DNA from: Ignavibacteriaceae bacterium
GTDB lineage: Bacteria; Bacteroidota; Ignavibacteria; Ignavibacteriales; Ignavibacteriaceae
Length of the DNA: 33,633 nt
Direction of reading: 5' to 3'
NCBI GenBank assembly: GCA_013359345.1
Contig: JABWCA010000012.1
Span: 1-33,633, forward strand
The notes below the pieces were generated by a model. The model made no database searches and had not been told where the DNA came from. It saw only the letters and a program-made list of their open reading frames with translations. The position numbers and the translations under genes were made by a program. Each line of letters starts with the position of its first letter. Within the stretch, counting starts at the first letter, position 1. This document shows positions 7,268-16,700 of the stretch, in pieces.

Positions 7268-9231
7268 TAATCAATCTTCTTTGTTGCAAATCTGTATAAG
7301 ATAACTGCCATCAGGAAGAAGAAACCTAATGATACCAGATCACCAAATGCTCCCATTTTTTCCGCAAAGCCGACATGCAGATACTGAATGACGTTCATAT
7401 CCTTGCCATCGGGACCCTGCCCCACATTTGTGGCAACAAGAATGGCAATAAGGATGCCCGTGAGCGAACCGCCCGCAATGAGACCTGACGAAAAGAGTGC
7501 GCCTGGACCTGTTTCTGATTCGTCTGCTGAACTCTTTTTCCTTCTGTCAATAAACCATTTCACAAGACCGCCTGCAAAGATGGGTGCAGTTGTTGAAAGG
7601 GGCAGATATGCTCCCACTGCAAACGGAAGCGATCTTACTCCCGCCAGCTCCATCACTGCCGCAATTGCCATCCCGATTATGACAAGTCCCCAGGGGAGAT
7701 CCTGGCTGAGTAATCCTTTGATAACGGTTGCCATAAGTGTTGCCTGCGGTGCAGGAAGAGGATTCGGTTTGTCTTCTGTAGGTATACCTATTCCGAGAGC
7801 ATTATTTAAGAGTAATAATGTTGCTCCTATAACCACTGCCGATGCAACCACGCCAATGATAAGTCCGTACTGCTGTTTAACAGGGGTTGCTCCCACTATG
7901 TAACCGGTTTTAAGATCCTGTGAAGTTGCACCTGCGTTGGCTGCTGCAATACACACTATTGAACCGACCACAAGCGCTATCGGCTGGTAGAAATCACCTG
8001 TCCAGCCAAGGCCCACAAAAATCAGTGATGTGGCCATCAGGGTTGCTATTGTCATGCCTGAGATGGGGTTTGATGATGACCCGATAATACCCACAATTCT
8101 CGATGAAACTGTTACAAAGAAAAATCCGAAAACCACGATCATTACTGCCGAAAGCAGGTTTGTGGGGATATTGGGAATTATTGCCATGAATGCGACCAGA
8201 ATAACACTGCCAATAAGAACGAATACAAGCGGAAGATCTTTTTCGGTTCTGAGTGTTGTTTTGGCTGATTCTCCCGATCCGCCTTTCAGATCTCCGAGAG
8301 AATCTTTAAATGCGCTTACAATAGTCGGGATGGTTTTGATGAGTGTAACGATGCCACCGAATGTCACCGCACCGGCGCCGATGTATCTTATGTAACTGCC
8401 CCAGATTTCCCTCGGGCTCATTTCACTGATAAGTTTTTTTGCCGGGGGGAAAACCGTCGTGAGCTGATCACCAAGAAGTGTTATAAGAGGTATAAGAACC
8501 AGCCATGAAAGAACACCGCCTGCCACCATGACTCCTGCAATTTTCGGGCCGATAATATAACCAACACCAAGAAGCTCAGGCGTGATTTCACCCATCACAG
8601 TGCCGTTAGGCAATGATGATTTTCTGTCAAATGTATAAGAGGGCACTTCCTTCCAGAATCCGAATACTGACATCAGCACTTTATAAAGGAATGAAACCCC
8701 GAGACCGTAATAAACCAGTTTTGCAAGATTGCCCCCCTTTTCACCTGCTATCAGCACATCTGCACATGCTGTTCCTTCAGGGTAAGGAAGAACCCCGTGT
8801 TCTTTTACGATCAGTGACCGCCTCAGGGGTACCATAAAAAGAACGCCCAGAATACCGCCCGCAAGAGCAAGAACAAAAATCTGGAAATATTCAAAGTAAT
8901 TTTGTCCGCCGGGTAAAAAGAGCAATGCCGGAATGGTGAAAACCACACCCGCTGCAACCGATTCACCGGCTGAACCAATTGTCTGCACAATGTTATTTTC
9001 AAGTATCGTGGATTTGCCGATTTTCTTGAACACTGCTATCGATAGTACAGCTATCGGTATTGATGCGCTGACCGTTAAACCCACCTTTAACCCCAGGAAT
9101 ACTGTGGCTGCACCAAATATAATACCGAAAATTGCACCCAGTATGATTGCTTTAGGCGTGAACTCAGGAATAAAATCAGCCGGAGAGATGTACGGCTTGA
9201 AATTTGCGTTGTTGTTTTCACTGTTCGACAT
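7267..9231 (-). CDS. OPT-family oligopeptide transporter
   Basis: The 654-residue polytopic protein (roughly 14-16 transmembrane segments) fits the prokaryotic branch of the OPT/YSL family. Diagnostic stretches include FLGLKVGLTVSASIPIAV near 47-64, NNIVQTIGSAGESVAAGVVF near 79-98, and LPYPEGTACADVLIAGEKGG near 147-166. The second half repeats the helix-rich pattern and has SSSNPISGMTIATLMATSL and NAGATSQDLKTGYIVGATP. OPT proteins move oligopeptides or metal-chelate peptides into the cell with protons. A candidate promoter with a Bacteroidota-style element lies 23 nt upstream. The gene is followed, with a one-base overlap, by a PqqD-like gene, and then by the pepD operon, so the region groups peptide uptake with peptide hydrolysis. 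Confidence 0.93.
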   Translation of the reverse strand: MSNSENNNANFKPYISPADFIPEFTPKAIILGAIFGIIFGAATVFLGLKVGLTVSASIPIAVLSIAVFKKIGKSTILENNIVQTIGSAGESVAAGVVFTIPALLFLPGGQNYFEYFQIFVLALAGGILGVLFMVPLRRSLIVKEHGVLPYPEGTACADVLIAGEKGGNLAKLVYYGLGVSFLYKVLMSVFGFWKEVPSYTFDRKSSLPNGTVMGEITPELLGVGYIIGPKIAGVMVAGGVLSWLVLIPLITLLGDQLTTVFPPAKKLISEMSPREIWGSYIRYIGAGAVTFGGIVTLIKTIPTIVSAFKDSLGDLKGGSGESAKTTLRTEKDLPLVFVLIGSVILVAFMAIIPNIPTNLLSAVMIVVFGFFFVTVSSRIVGIIGSSSNPISGMTIATLMATSLIFVGLGWTGDFYQPIALVVGSIVCIAAANAGATSQDLKTGYIVGATPVKQQYGLIIGVVASAVVIGATLLLLNNALGIGIPTEDKPNPLPAPQATLMATVIKGLLSQDLPWGLVIIGMAIAAVMELAGVRSLPFAVGAYLPLSTTAPIFAGGLVKWFIDRRKKSSADESETGPGALFSSGLIAGGSLTGILIAILVATNVGQGPDGKDMNVIQYLHVGFAEKMGAFGDLVSLGFFFLMAVILYRFATKKID

Positions 9232-9605
9232 TACGTAGTCCGTTTTTAGTATACAAAATTACCGACCTTTAAAATTTGAAATAAATCACATATATGCAAA
9301 CACTTTTTCAGTGAGGAGGTGAATTGAAAGGAGTTTTACACCTAAGCGGCTCAATTTTCTGACCACTGATAATTGCACTCCTCAGCATTGATGAAATGCA
9401 CCAAGCTATTATTCAGTAATAGACTAAAAAGCCCCCTGCAGAAATTCTGCCGATTCTCAGAATTTGGATATTTTTGCATTATGGATTTTATAACAGACGC
9501 TAAAGCTTACTTTTCTTCATTAATCCTGAAGCTTTCATTTTTCCTGAGATTGAACTTAAACACTGATGCTTAAATTATTTCTGAGTATCAGAAACCAATG
9601 GCTGA
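9232..9605. other. Divergent intergenic region between OPT gene and DUF2400 gene
   Basis: This 374-nt gap separates the minus-strand OPT gene from the plus-strand DUF2400 gene, so it must carry promoters in both directions. The minus-strand candidate is listed separately. It also holds an isolated strong Shine-Dalgarno-like GAGGAGGTG at 9314-9322 in front of a 12-codon frame starting TTG (9324-9362), which I judge unproven. Other frames here lack start signals. No repeat or RNA gene was recognised. Confidence 0.5.
9254..9261 (-). promoter_or_regulatory. Candidate promoter element of the OPT gene
   Basis: On the minus strand the sequence TAATTTTG matches the Bacteroidota -7 consensus TAnnTTTG exactly, and is directly followed by TATACT, which also resembles a sigma-70 -10 box. 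It lies 23 nt before the OPT start, giving a short leader. No clear matching upstream (-33 or -35) element was found, so this is tentative. Confidence 0.35.
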
Positions 9606-10394
9606 ATGACAAATCAATATTCTGAAGACCTGAAACTGAGGCTGGAATATCATTACAATGCTTTTGATAAATCAACCGTCTCACCCGATCCCGTTGAATT
9701 TCCGCACCGGTATTCCTCCCCTCAGGATATCGAGCTTGCGGCATTCCTTTCATCGGTTTTTGCTTACGGCGGCATAACTCAGATCATAAAAACACTTGAG
9801 TCATTATTTGAAATGATGGGGCCCTCACCATTTGATTATCTGACCCGCAAAAGAAAAGGCAATTTTAACAAAACAGGATTGTATCACCGTTTTTACTCTT
9901 CTCATGATGTTGAGACGCTGCTTGCGGCACTCTCAGCAATACTCCTGAAATACGGCAACATAGGCAATATGTTCACCGGAGGTTATGATGAATCAGATAT
10001 CAACGTTCGGGGTGGCATTGAGAAATTTTCACAAAAGTTCACTGCAATTCTCAGCTCAGCAGATTCCGGCTTAACTCACGGCCTTAAACACATTCTGCCT
10101 GCCCCTTCTTCAGGGAGTGCCTGCAAAAGGATGAACCTGTTTCTTCGCTGGATGATAAGAAAAGATGAAATCGATTTTGGATTGTGGCAGGGTATCCCTC
10201 CTTCAAAACTGATTATTCCGGTTGATGTTCACATTGCAAGAATTGCTGCTCAGCTCGGGCTGACCGGGAGGAAAAATGTTAACTGGAAAATGGCCGAGGA
10301 GATAACTGCCGCCCTGAGTGTTTATGACAGTGCGGATCCTGTAAAGTATGATTTCGCCCTTTGCCATATCGGGATGAGAAAGCTTTCATTCTGA
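9606..10394 (+). CDS. DUF2400 / TIGR02757 family protein
   Basis: This 262-residue protein matches the Bacteroidota-rich TIGR02757 family: ELAAFLSSVFAYGG at 43-56, GSACKRMNLFLRWMIRKD at 170-187, DFGLW at 190-194 and PVDVHIARIAAQLGL at 205-219. The last motif closely resembles the helix-hairpin-helix-GPD signature of DNA glycosylases such as endonuclease III (P-VDTH-xxR-V-xx-RLGL), which suggests a shared fold and possible DNA-binding role. The exact function is unknown. It is a single-gene unit with no strong ribosome site; an ATG 7 nt upstream opens only a three-codon frame, so the start at 9606 is preferred. It is transcribed against the giant surface protein gene, with a structured 376-nt region between them. 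Confidence 0.85.
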   Translation: MTNQYSEDLKLRLEYHYNAFDKSTVSPDPVEFPHRYSSPQDIELAAFLSSVFAYGGITQIIKTLESLFEMMGPSPFDYLTRKRKGNFNKTGLYHRFYSSHDVETLLAALSAILLKYGNIGNMFTGGYDESDINVRGGIEKFSQKFTAILSSADSGLTHGLKHILPAPSSGSACKRMNLFLRWMIRKDEIDFGLWQGIPPSKLIIPVDVHIARIAAQLGLTGRKNVNWKMAEEITAALSVYDSADPVKYDFALCHIGMRKLSF

Positions 10395-10426
10395 TTCAAA
10401 GCAGATTCATCATTCTTTAAAATAAA

Positions 10427-10501
10427 GGGCGCCCAGAGCTTTATCCAAGAAGGTAAAAGGATAAAGGAGGGCGCCGACTGCCATCTCGGGTCATCTGGCA
10501 G
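10427..10501. other. Two-stem structured element (terminator or non-coding RNA)
   Basis: GGCGCCC at 10428-10434 pairs with GGGCGCC at 10469-10475 (7 bp). Inside it CTTTATCC at 10439-10446 pairs perfectly with GGATAAAG at 10459-10466, leaving a 4/2 internal loop and a 12-nt A/G-rich loop. Immediately after, CTGCCA at 10478-10483 pairs with TGGCAG at 10496-10501 around a 12-nt loop. It starts 33 nt past the DUF2400 stop. There is no T tract after it on the plus strand, so it is not a typical intrinsic terminator. A known RNA family was not recognised. Confidence 0.5.
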
Positions 10502-10581
10502 TATAAACTTATAATATGTAGATTTTAAACTTGCTGCGGGATCTGAATTTTATCGGTACAAATGTAACACAAAGTCATACT

Positions 10582-10641
10582 TCAGGTTATTAATAAATCA
10601 ATTTCATCTGAAATCATACAAAGGTACAAAATATAACCTGA
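10582..10641. repeat. Nested inverted repeat
   Basis: TCAGGTTAT at 10582-10590 is the perfect reverse complement of ATAACCTGA at 10633-10641. The 42-nt loop contains a second palindrome, ATTTCA-TC-TGAAAT at 10601-10614. A T-rich stretch follows on the plus strand, so it may end transcription from the DUF2400 gene, or act as a protein-binding site. Confidence 0.4.
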
Positions 10642-10711
10642 TCTTCAAAATAAATTTTTTGTTATATTTTATCAGACCGTGAGAGGGCTTAGAGAATTAT
10701 CCCCGATTAAG

Positions 10712-10736
10712 GCGGGATGCTGTGCAGGCACCCCGC
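10712..10736 (-). terminator. GC-rich hairpin after the giant protein gene
   Basis: GCGGGATGC at 10712-10720 pairs with GCACCCCGC at 10728-10736 with one A-C mismatch and a 7-nt loop. It begins 35 nt past the stop of the 3175-residue protein. No T run follows on the minus strand, so termination may be weak or the hairpin may protect the mRNA 3' end. Confidence 0.45.
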
Positions 10737-10770
10737 TGTTGAAAATTATCCCGTTTCAAAGGAAGATCAT

Positions 10771-13700
10771 CTATTTCATCAGTACCATTTTCCTTATGAA
10801 AGTATATGTCTTTCCGGTATGCGGCACAGCTTCCATCCTCAGAATGTAGACTCCTGAAGAAAGAGTATTCGCATTAAGTGCTGCCGTGTGATACCCGGCC
10901 GTGAGTACTCCTCTCACAAGCCCGAGCACTTTACAACCTGTGACATCATAAACCGAAAGAGTGACATCAGATTCCTCAGGCAGTGCAAACTTAATGATTG
11001 TTGACGGGTTAAACGGATTCGGGAAATTCTGACTGAGCTCGAATTTCTCAGGCAATCCGTTTGGCTCGCTGATTCCCGTTATAATCCTTACAGAGGCAGT
11101 ATTGGAGTATACTGAAGTATCCAGAGCATTGTAATTTCTGATTCTGTAAGTATAGAACTGTCCTCCTCCCGTCACATTAAGATCGGTGTATTCAGTGACA
11201 GCAGAATCCACTTCAGCAATAACAAGATATGGCACCGTTCCTGAACTGTCTCCATCCTTACGTTCAATAACCACTTTTTCTTCGCTTGAGGATATATCAG
11301 TCCATGAGAGCTTGATTTTGTACCCGGCTGTTGTGTCAGCCCTTAAATTCTGCGGAGCAGAAATCCTGGTTGTAAACCTGAACGGATCTGTAAAATCGGT
11401 GTACACATTCAGTTTTGTTCTTACCCGCCAGTAATACTTTCGTCCGTCTCTCAGAGGAAGTGTAAGATTGGTGTCAGTAAGAACAGAGTCAATCAGCTTA
11501 ACTATGAAAGTGCTTTCGCCTGATAACTGAAAGTTGTAAGAAAGCATCTGATTTTCCTCAGTCTCTGTTTTGTTTACTGATTTACCATTGAAACGGACAA
11601 TTCTTAATGCACCCTCATGCATGACCTTTTTATCATCATCGGGTGACTTCCAGTTGAAATGAACAAGCAAGGGTAATTTTCCTGAGTTATCTGGAGGAGT
11701 TACCAGAACAGGAACTGTAAGATAAACAGACACGATTTCTGAATTGCTTGCCGAACTTGTGTCAAGCTGATTGAAACATTTGATTCTGTAAGTAAAAACA
11801 GAAGTGTCAGAGTAAAGAATAAAAGATGAATCAGTGAAAGTTACTGTCCCGGAAGGTTTAATCCCCACGAGAAGGAATGGTGAAGTGCCGGAAGTATCTC
11901 CTGTTCTGCGTTCAATGAAATATCCTGTTTCACGTGTTGAGATATCATCCCACTGCAGTGAAATTCTTCTTATCGAGCTGCCCGTCACAGAAAGATTATC
12001 GGGATGTCTCAGTTCAGTGGTGAAATTCCATGTCTCACTGTACTGCCCTCTTATTCCGTTCACTATTGCTCTTATCCGCCAGAAGTATTTTTGTCCGTCT
12101 TCAAGGCTCACAGAGGCAATGGTATCGGTTATCGTTGAGTCAAGGAAAACAATGTTCGTGAAAGATGCTTCTCTGGCAATCTGAAGTTCATAGACCGGAT
12201 CAATGGCTTCACCTATTGATTTCAGCTTGTTCCAGATAAAGATCGCGGTGTCACTGATGTTACGCTCATAGTTCTGCGGAGTTAATTGTGTCACCCTTCT
12301 GATCCCTACTGTTGCTGTCACCATTTTGCTCCGGTATGAGGTGTCAACCGCATTGTAGCAATGTATTCTGTATGTATACTTATTCTGTATCTGTGAAATA
12401 GTCAGGTTGGAATCAGTAATTTCAGAAGTGTTCTGACCCGTTCGTCTTATCTCAAAAAAGGGCTCGATACTCAGAGAGTCGCCCGATTTTCTTTCAATCA
12501 CATAATTTGTTTCATTAAGCGAGTTTTCACTCCATGTAAGTTTTACATCATTAAGGTTTGAGACACTTACAGAGAGACTGTCAGGAATTCTCAGTCTGGT
12601 GATGAACATGGATGCTGTGTCATACAATCCGTTTACACCTGTAACCTCAGCCCTGATGCGCCAGTAATACCGCTTTCCGTCTTCAAGGTTAACCCTGGTG
12701 GTACTGTCGGTTATGGTTGAATCATTGAATAAGATATTGTTAAATTCCGTATCATCTGATATCTGAAGCTGATAATACACCACTGAACCTTCTGTCAGCG
12801 TTCTGATCCTGTTCCATACGAATTTAACCGAATCAGGCAGCACCCTCTCGCTGTTTTCAGGTGAGAGACTTGTAACCTGAGATATAGTCATGGATGAAAA
12901 TGTGATATTACTGCTTAACGAAGTGTCATTCTGGTTAATGGCATAAACTCTGTAAGAATAATATGTCCTGATACCGGTAAACTGTACGGCAGAATCAAGA
13001 TAAGCGGTGGTGTTTGCGGGAAGCAATGCAATCTGAATGAATGGGTTAACAGTTGTGGAGTCTCCTTCACGTCTTTCAACGATAAATCCCTGTTCATTTG
13101 CCGACGAATCTGCCCATGCCAGAGTGATATCATTAATCAGGGCCACTGAGCTGGCCAGCTCCAGCGGTTTTCTTAGCTCCGTTACAAAATTTCTGACAAT
13201 ACCCGAATCACCGTAAACACCGTCAACTATCGGTCTGACCCTCCAGTAATATTTCATACCGTCTTCAAAAATCAGCGCTGCGGAGGAATCTGTAATAAAA
13301 AGATTGTACAGAAGCGTGTCAAAAACAGGGCTCCCGGAAACCTGGAGGTTGTAATTCACCTGAGATCCTTCCCACTCCGTCCTTATCCTGTTCCATGAGA
13401 ATCCGATATTTTCAGGCAGATTCCTGACAGAATCGGGAGGGTATATCTGATTAACTGACTGAAGTTTCAGGCTGATCATCCTGGCATTTCCGGGTGAAGC
13501 AGTATCAATCATGTTACAGGCAATCAGTCTGTATGAGTATTGTGAGGGATTATTATAGACTGCAACCGATGAATCTGTGTATACTGAATCAGATCCTGGC
13601 ACAATAGCAATAGTCATGAAATCCGCCACCTGCGTTGAATCGCCTGCTTTTCTCTGTATCAGAATTGAATCTGCATTAACTGTGTTGTTTCTCCAGTCAA

Positions 13701-16700
13701 GTTTCACATCATTGATATTATAAGCATTAAGAGTGAGGGCAGAGACCGAATTCAGATCGGTGGTGATCTTTCTTACCTCACTGTAATTGCCCTTCCCTTC
13801 CGTAACTTTCGCCCGTACACGCCAGAAGTATCTTTTACCGTCCTGCAGCACAACCGTTTTTAAGGTATCGGTAAGCGTTGAGTCCGAAAAATAGAATCCG
13901 GTGAATGTTGAATCCTCCGAAATCTGCAGATGGTAATAGACGGATGATCCCGATGAAAGAGTCCTTAATCGTTTCCATTGAAAGTCCACCGTTTCATCTG
14001 AATTATACAGATTATTTTCCGGCAGCAGAATTGTTACAGTTTCAATACCTATTGTCACTGATTCTTCATTTGAGGAATTTGAAGTATCGAACGGACTGAA
14101 AGCCTTTATCCTGTAACTGTAAACGTTAATAGTATCCTGCAGATTCAGTCCGGTATCCGTAACCGCAGTTGTGTTCTGTGCGAGTATCATCACCGGCTGA
14201 TAAATCCAGAGCGAATCTGAAGGGAATCCCTTTTTCCTTTCAACGATATAACCTGTCTCATTCAGTGTCGGATCTGTCCAGATGAGTTCCACATCATTGA
14301 TATTCTTTACCAGTTTACCGCTCAGAGCCGGGACTCTCAGTTTTGTGTACAGACTCCTGATTGAGCCAAGCTGACCCGTCACCCCGTTAACAACCGGCCT
14401 TACCCGCCAGTAATATCTTTTACCGTCTTCCAGTGTAACCTGTTTGAATGTGTCAGTAACAGTAACATCATAAACAGGCGGAATCATGGTCTGATTTTCC
14501 GAAATCTGTATGTTATACCAGACAACTGAAGCAGCACTTACAGTGGTAAGCCGCTCCCATCTGAATTCTGATATTTCCGCAATCTCTCTCGCTTCATCAG
14601 CAGGTGATGAGAGAACAACCGGCGCGAGCCTCAGATTTACTTCAATCTGATTTCCGGGAAGTGAAGTATCGGCTGAGTTATAGGCGAAAACTCTGTATGT
14701 GTATTTTGACGGGAGTTCATAAAAAACTGCATTGGTATCAGTAAAATATGTAGTGTTAGCAGTGGTTGCACCAATGGTTATATAAGGATTTCCTGAGAGG
14801 CTGTCACCGGTTTTTCTCTGGATAATAAATCCCGCTTCATTGTTGGTTGTCTCTTCCCAGTTAAGAACCACATCGTTTATGTTCCTGATAACGGGGTATC
14901 CGGCGAATGGCTTTTTCAGTTCAGTTGTGAATTGCCGCGTGCTGCTGAAAAATCCCTCGCCTCCGTTGACCAGAGCCTTAACCTTCCAGAAGTAATTTTT
15001 TCCGTCTTCAAAAAACAGCGTAAGAGAAGTATCAGTAATAACAGTATCGCTGAATGCCTGCCCCGAAAAATCCGCACTCTCAGAGATGAGCAGATTGTAG
15101 CTGACTGCAGACCCCTGGCTCAAAGTCCTGATTTGTTTCCAGTTAAGAGTGATGTTCTGTTCCAGATCACGCGCATAATTCACAGGCATTACAGGTTCCA
15201 CGGTTGCAATACCAACTCTGATTTCTCTTACATTACTGTATCCTGAGGTATCAGATGAACTGTAAGATCTTAACCTGTAACTGTAAGTTGTCACGGCACC
15301 GTTAAGTAAAATTTCCTGATCGGTATAACTGACCGAAACTGATGGGAGATTTGCAATAACTGTCCATTGTAAGGCACTTAATGAATCTCCGGCTTTTCTT
15401 TCGATAATATGTGCTACGGCATTAAGAGTGTTGTTGGTCCAGTCAAGTCTGACATCATTTATATTAAGCGCTTTCAGCGCAAGGGAAGAAGCTGAATTAA
15501 GATCGGTTGTTAGACTTCTTACCTCACTGTAATTTCCCCTGCCTTGTGTTACCTTTGCTCTTACGCGCCAGTAATATTTTTTGCCATCCTGAAGATTCAC
15601 CATGCGTGATGAGTCAGTGATTGTGCTGTCACTGAAAACCAATTGATTGAATGCCGCTGATTCTGAAATCTCAAGCTGATAGTAAACAACCGAGCCGGCA
15701 GAAACTGAGTTGATTCTTTCCCATGAAAAGCGGACATTTTCATCAGAATTCAGTAATCCGTTCACCGGTTCTGCAAGCCTGACTCTTTCAATACCCGCAA
15801 GTATCTGAATGGGATTTGATAGGGCTGAAGTGTCATGCTGACTGAATGCGCTTATTCTGTAACTGTAAACGGCATTTGTGTCCTTAATTATCAGGTTGCT
15901 GTCTGTTGTTACGGTTGTGTTACCCGGGAGTATTTTCACGACCTGATATGCCTCGGTTGTATCTTCAGTACCTCCGCTTTTTCTTTCGAGAATATAACCT
16001 GTCTCATTTTCTCCCGGGTCTGTCCATTGCAAAGTGGCATCATTAATATTGGTTATATTCCAGGCAGTAAACTGACTTCCTCTTAGTGCAGTTACAAAAC
16101 TTCTTATCTCGCCGGGACCGGTCACACTGTTAACCACCGGTCTGACCTGCCAGTAATATCTTTTACCATCCTTTAACTGAATTATTTTTGATGTGTCTGT
16201 CATTTGTGCATCAAACACGCTGTTTGCAAACTGTGCGTCTTCTGAGACACGCAGATGGTACTTCACCTGTGCTGCAAGAGGAGCTGTGCGGATTTTATTC
16301 CATTTAAGCTCACAGTTTTCAGGCAGTTCCCGGTCCTCGTCGCCCGGAGAGGAAAGTTCAACGGCAAGCAGTGATAATCTCACTGTCAGCTGATCACCGT
16401 AATCTGAAGTATCCTGGTCATTAAACGCCTCAATCCTGTAAGTATAGAACGAAGGTAAGGAATAAAAAACTGCGCTTGTATCGGTGTAATTCAGAATGCC
16501 GGCGCCTGTGACTGCCAGCAGTGCATACTGATTTGGTGAAAGCGAATCCCCCTGCTTTCTGTAAATCCTGAAGCCATTTTCATTTACTCCCGTGTGATTC
16601 CATGAGAGCTCAATTTCACTTATATTTTTTGATACCGCGGTGAGTCCGTGAGGGGCATAAAGTCTTGTCACAAAACTGAAGGGCTCAGAAAATGCTCCTG

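Larger units (their letters stand above)
10395..10770. other. Convergent intergenic region with four inverted repeats
   Basis: This 376-nt gap lies between two converging genes. It carries a two-stem element at 10427-10501, a nested inverted repeat at 10582-10641 followed by a T-rich stretch (10650-10672), and a GC-rich hairpin at 10712-10736. Each is listed separately. A 9-nt direct repeat AATTATCCC also flanks the last hairpin, near 10693 and 10743. I saw no coding frame here. Confidence 0.6.

Noticed and set aside
7388-7903. A 171-codon plus-strand open frame opposite the OPT gene
   Set aside because: Antisense to conserved transmembrane segments of the transporter, with Pro/Ser/Thr-rich composition typical of a shadow frame.
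6887-9231. A RiPP biosynthetic cluster around the PqqD-like gene
   Set aside because: No radical SAM enzyme, cyclodehydratase, protease-exporter or precursor peptide gene was found in the window.
9324-9362. A 12-codon TTG frame after a strong GAGGAGGTG Shine-Dalgarno-like sequence, as a leader peptide
   Set aside because: It is isolated, over 240 nt from the next gene, encodes nothing recognisable, and strong Shine-Dalgarno sites are not the rule here. Chance is likely.
9373-9573. A 66-codon plus-strand open frame upstream of the DUF2400 gene
   Set aside because: No ribosome site, no recognisable motif, and it lies in the region that should hold divergent promoters.
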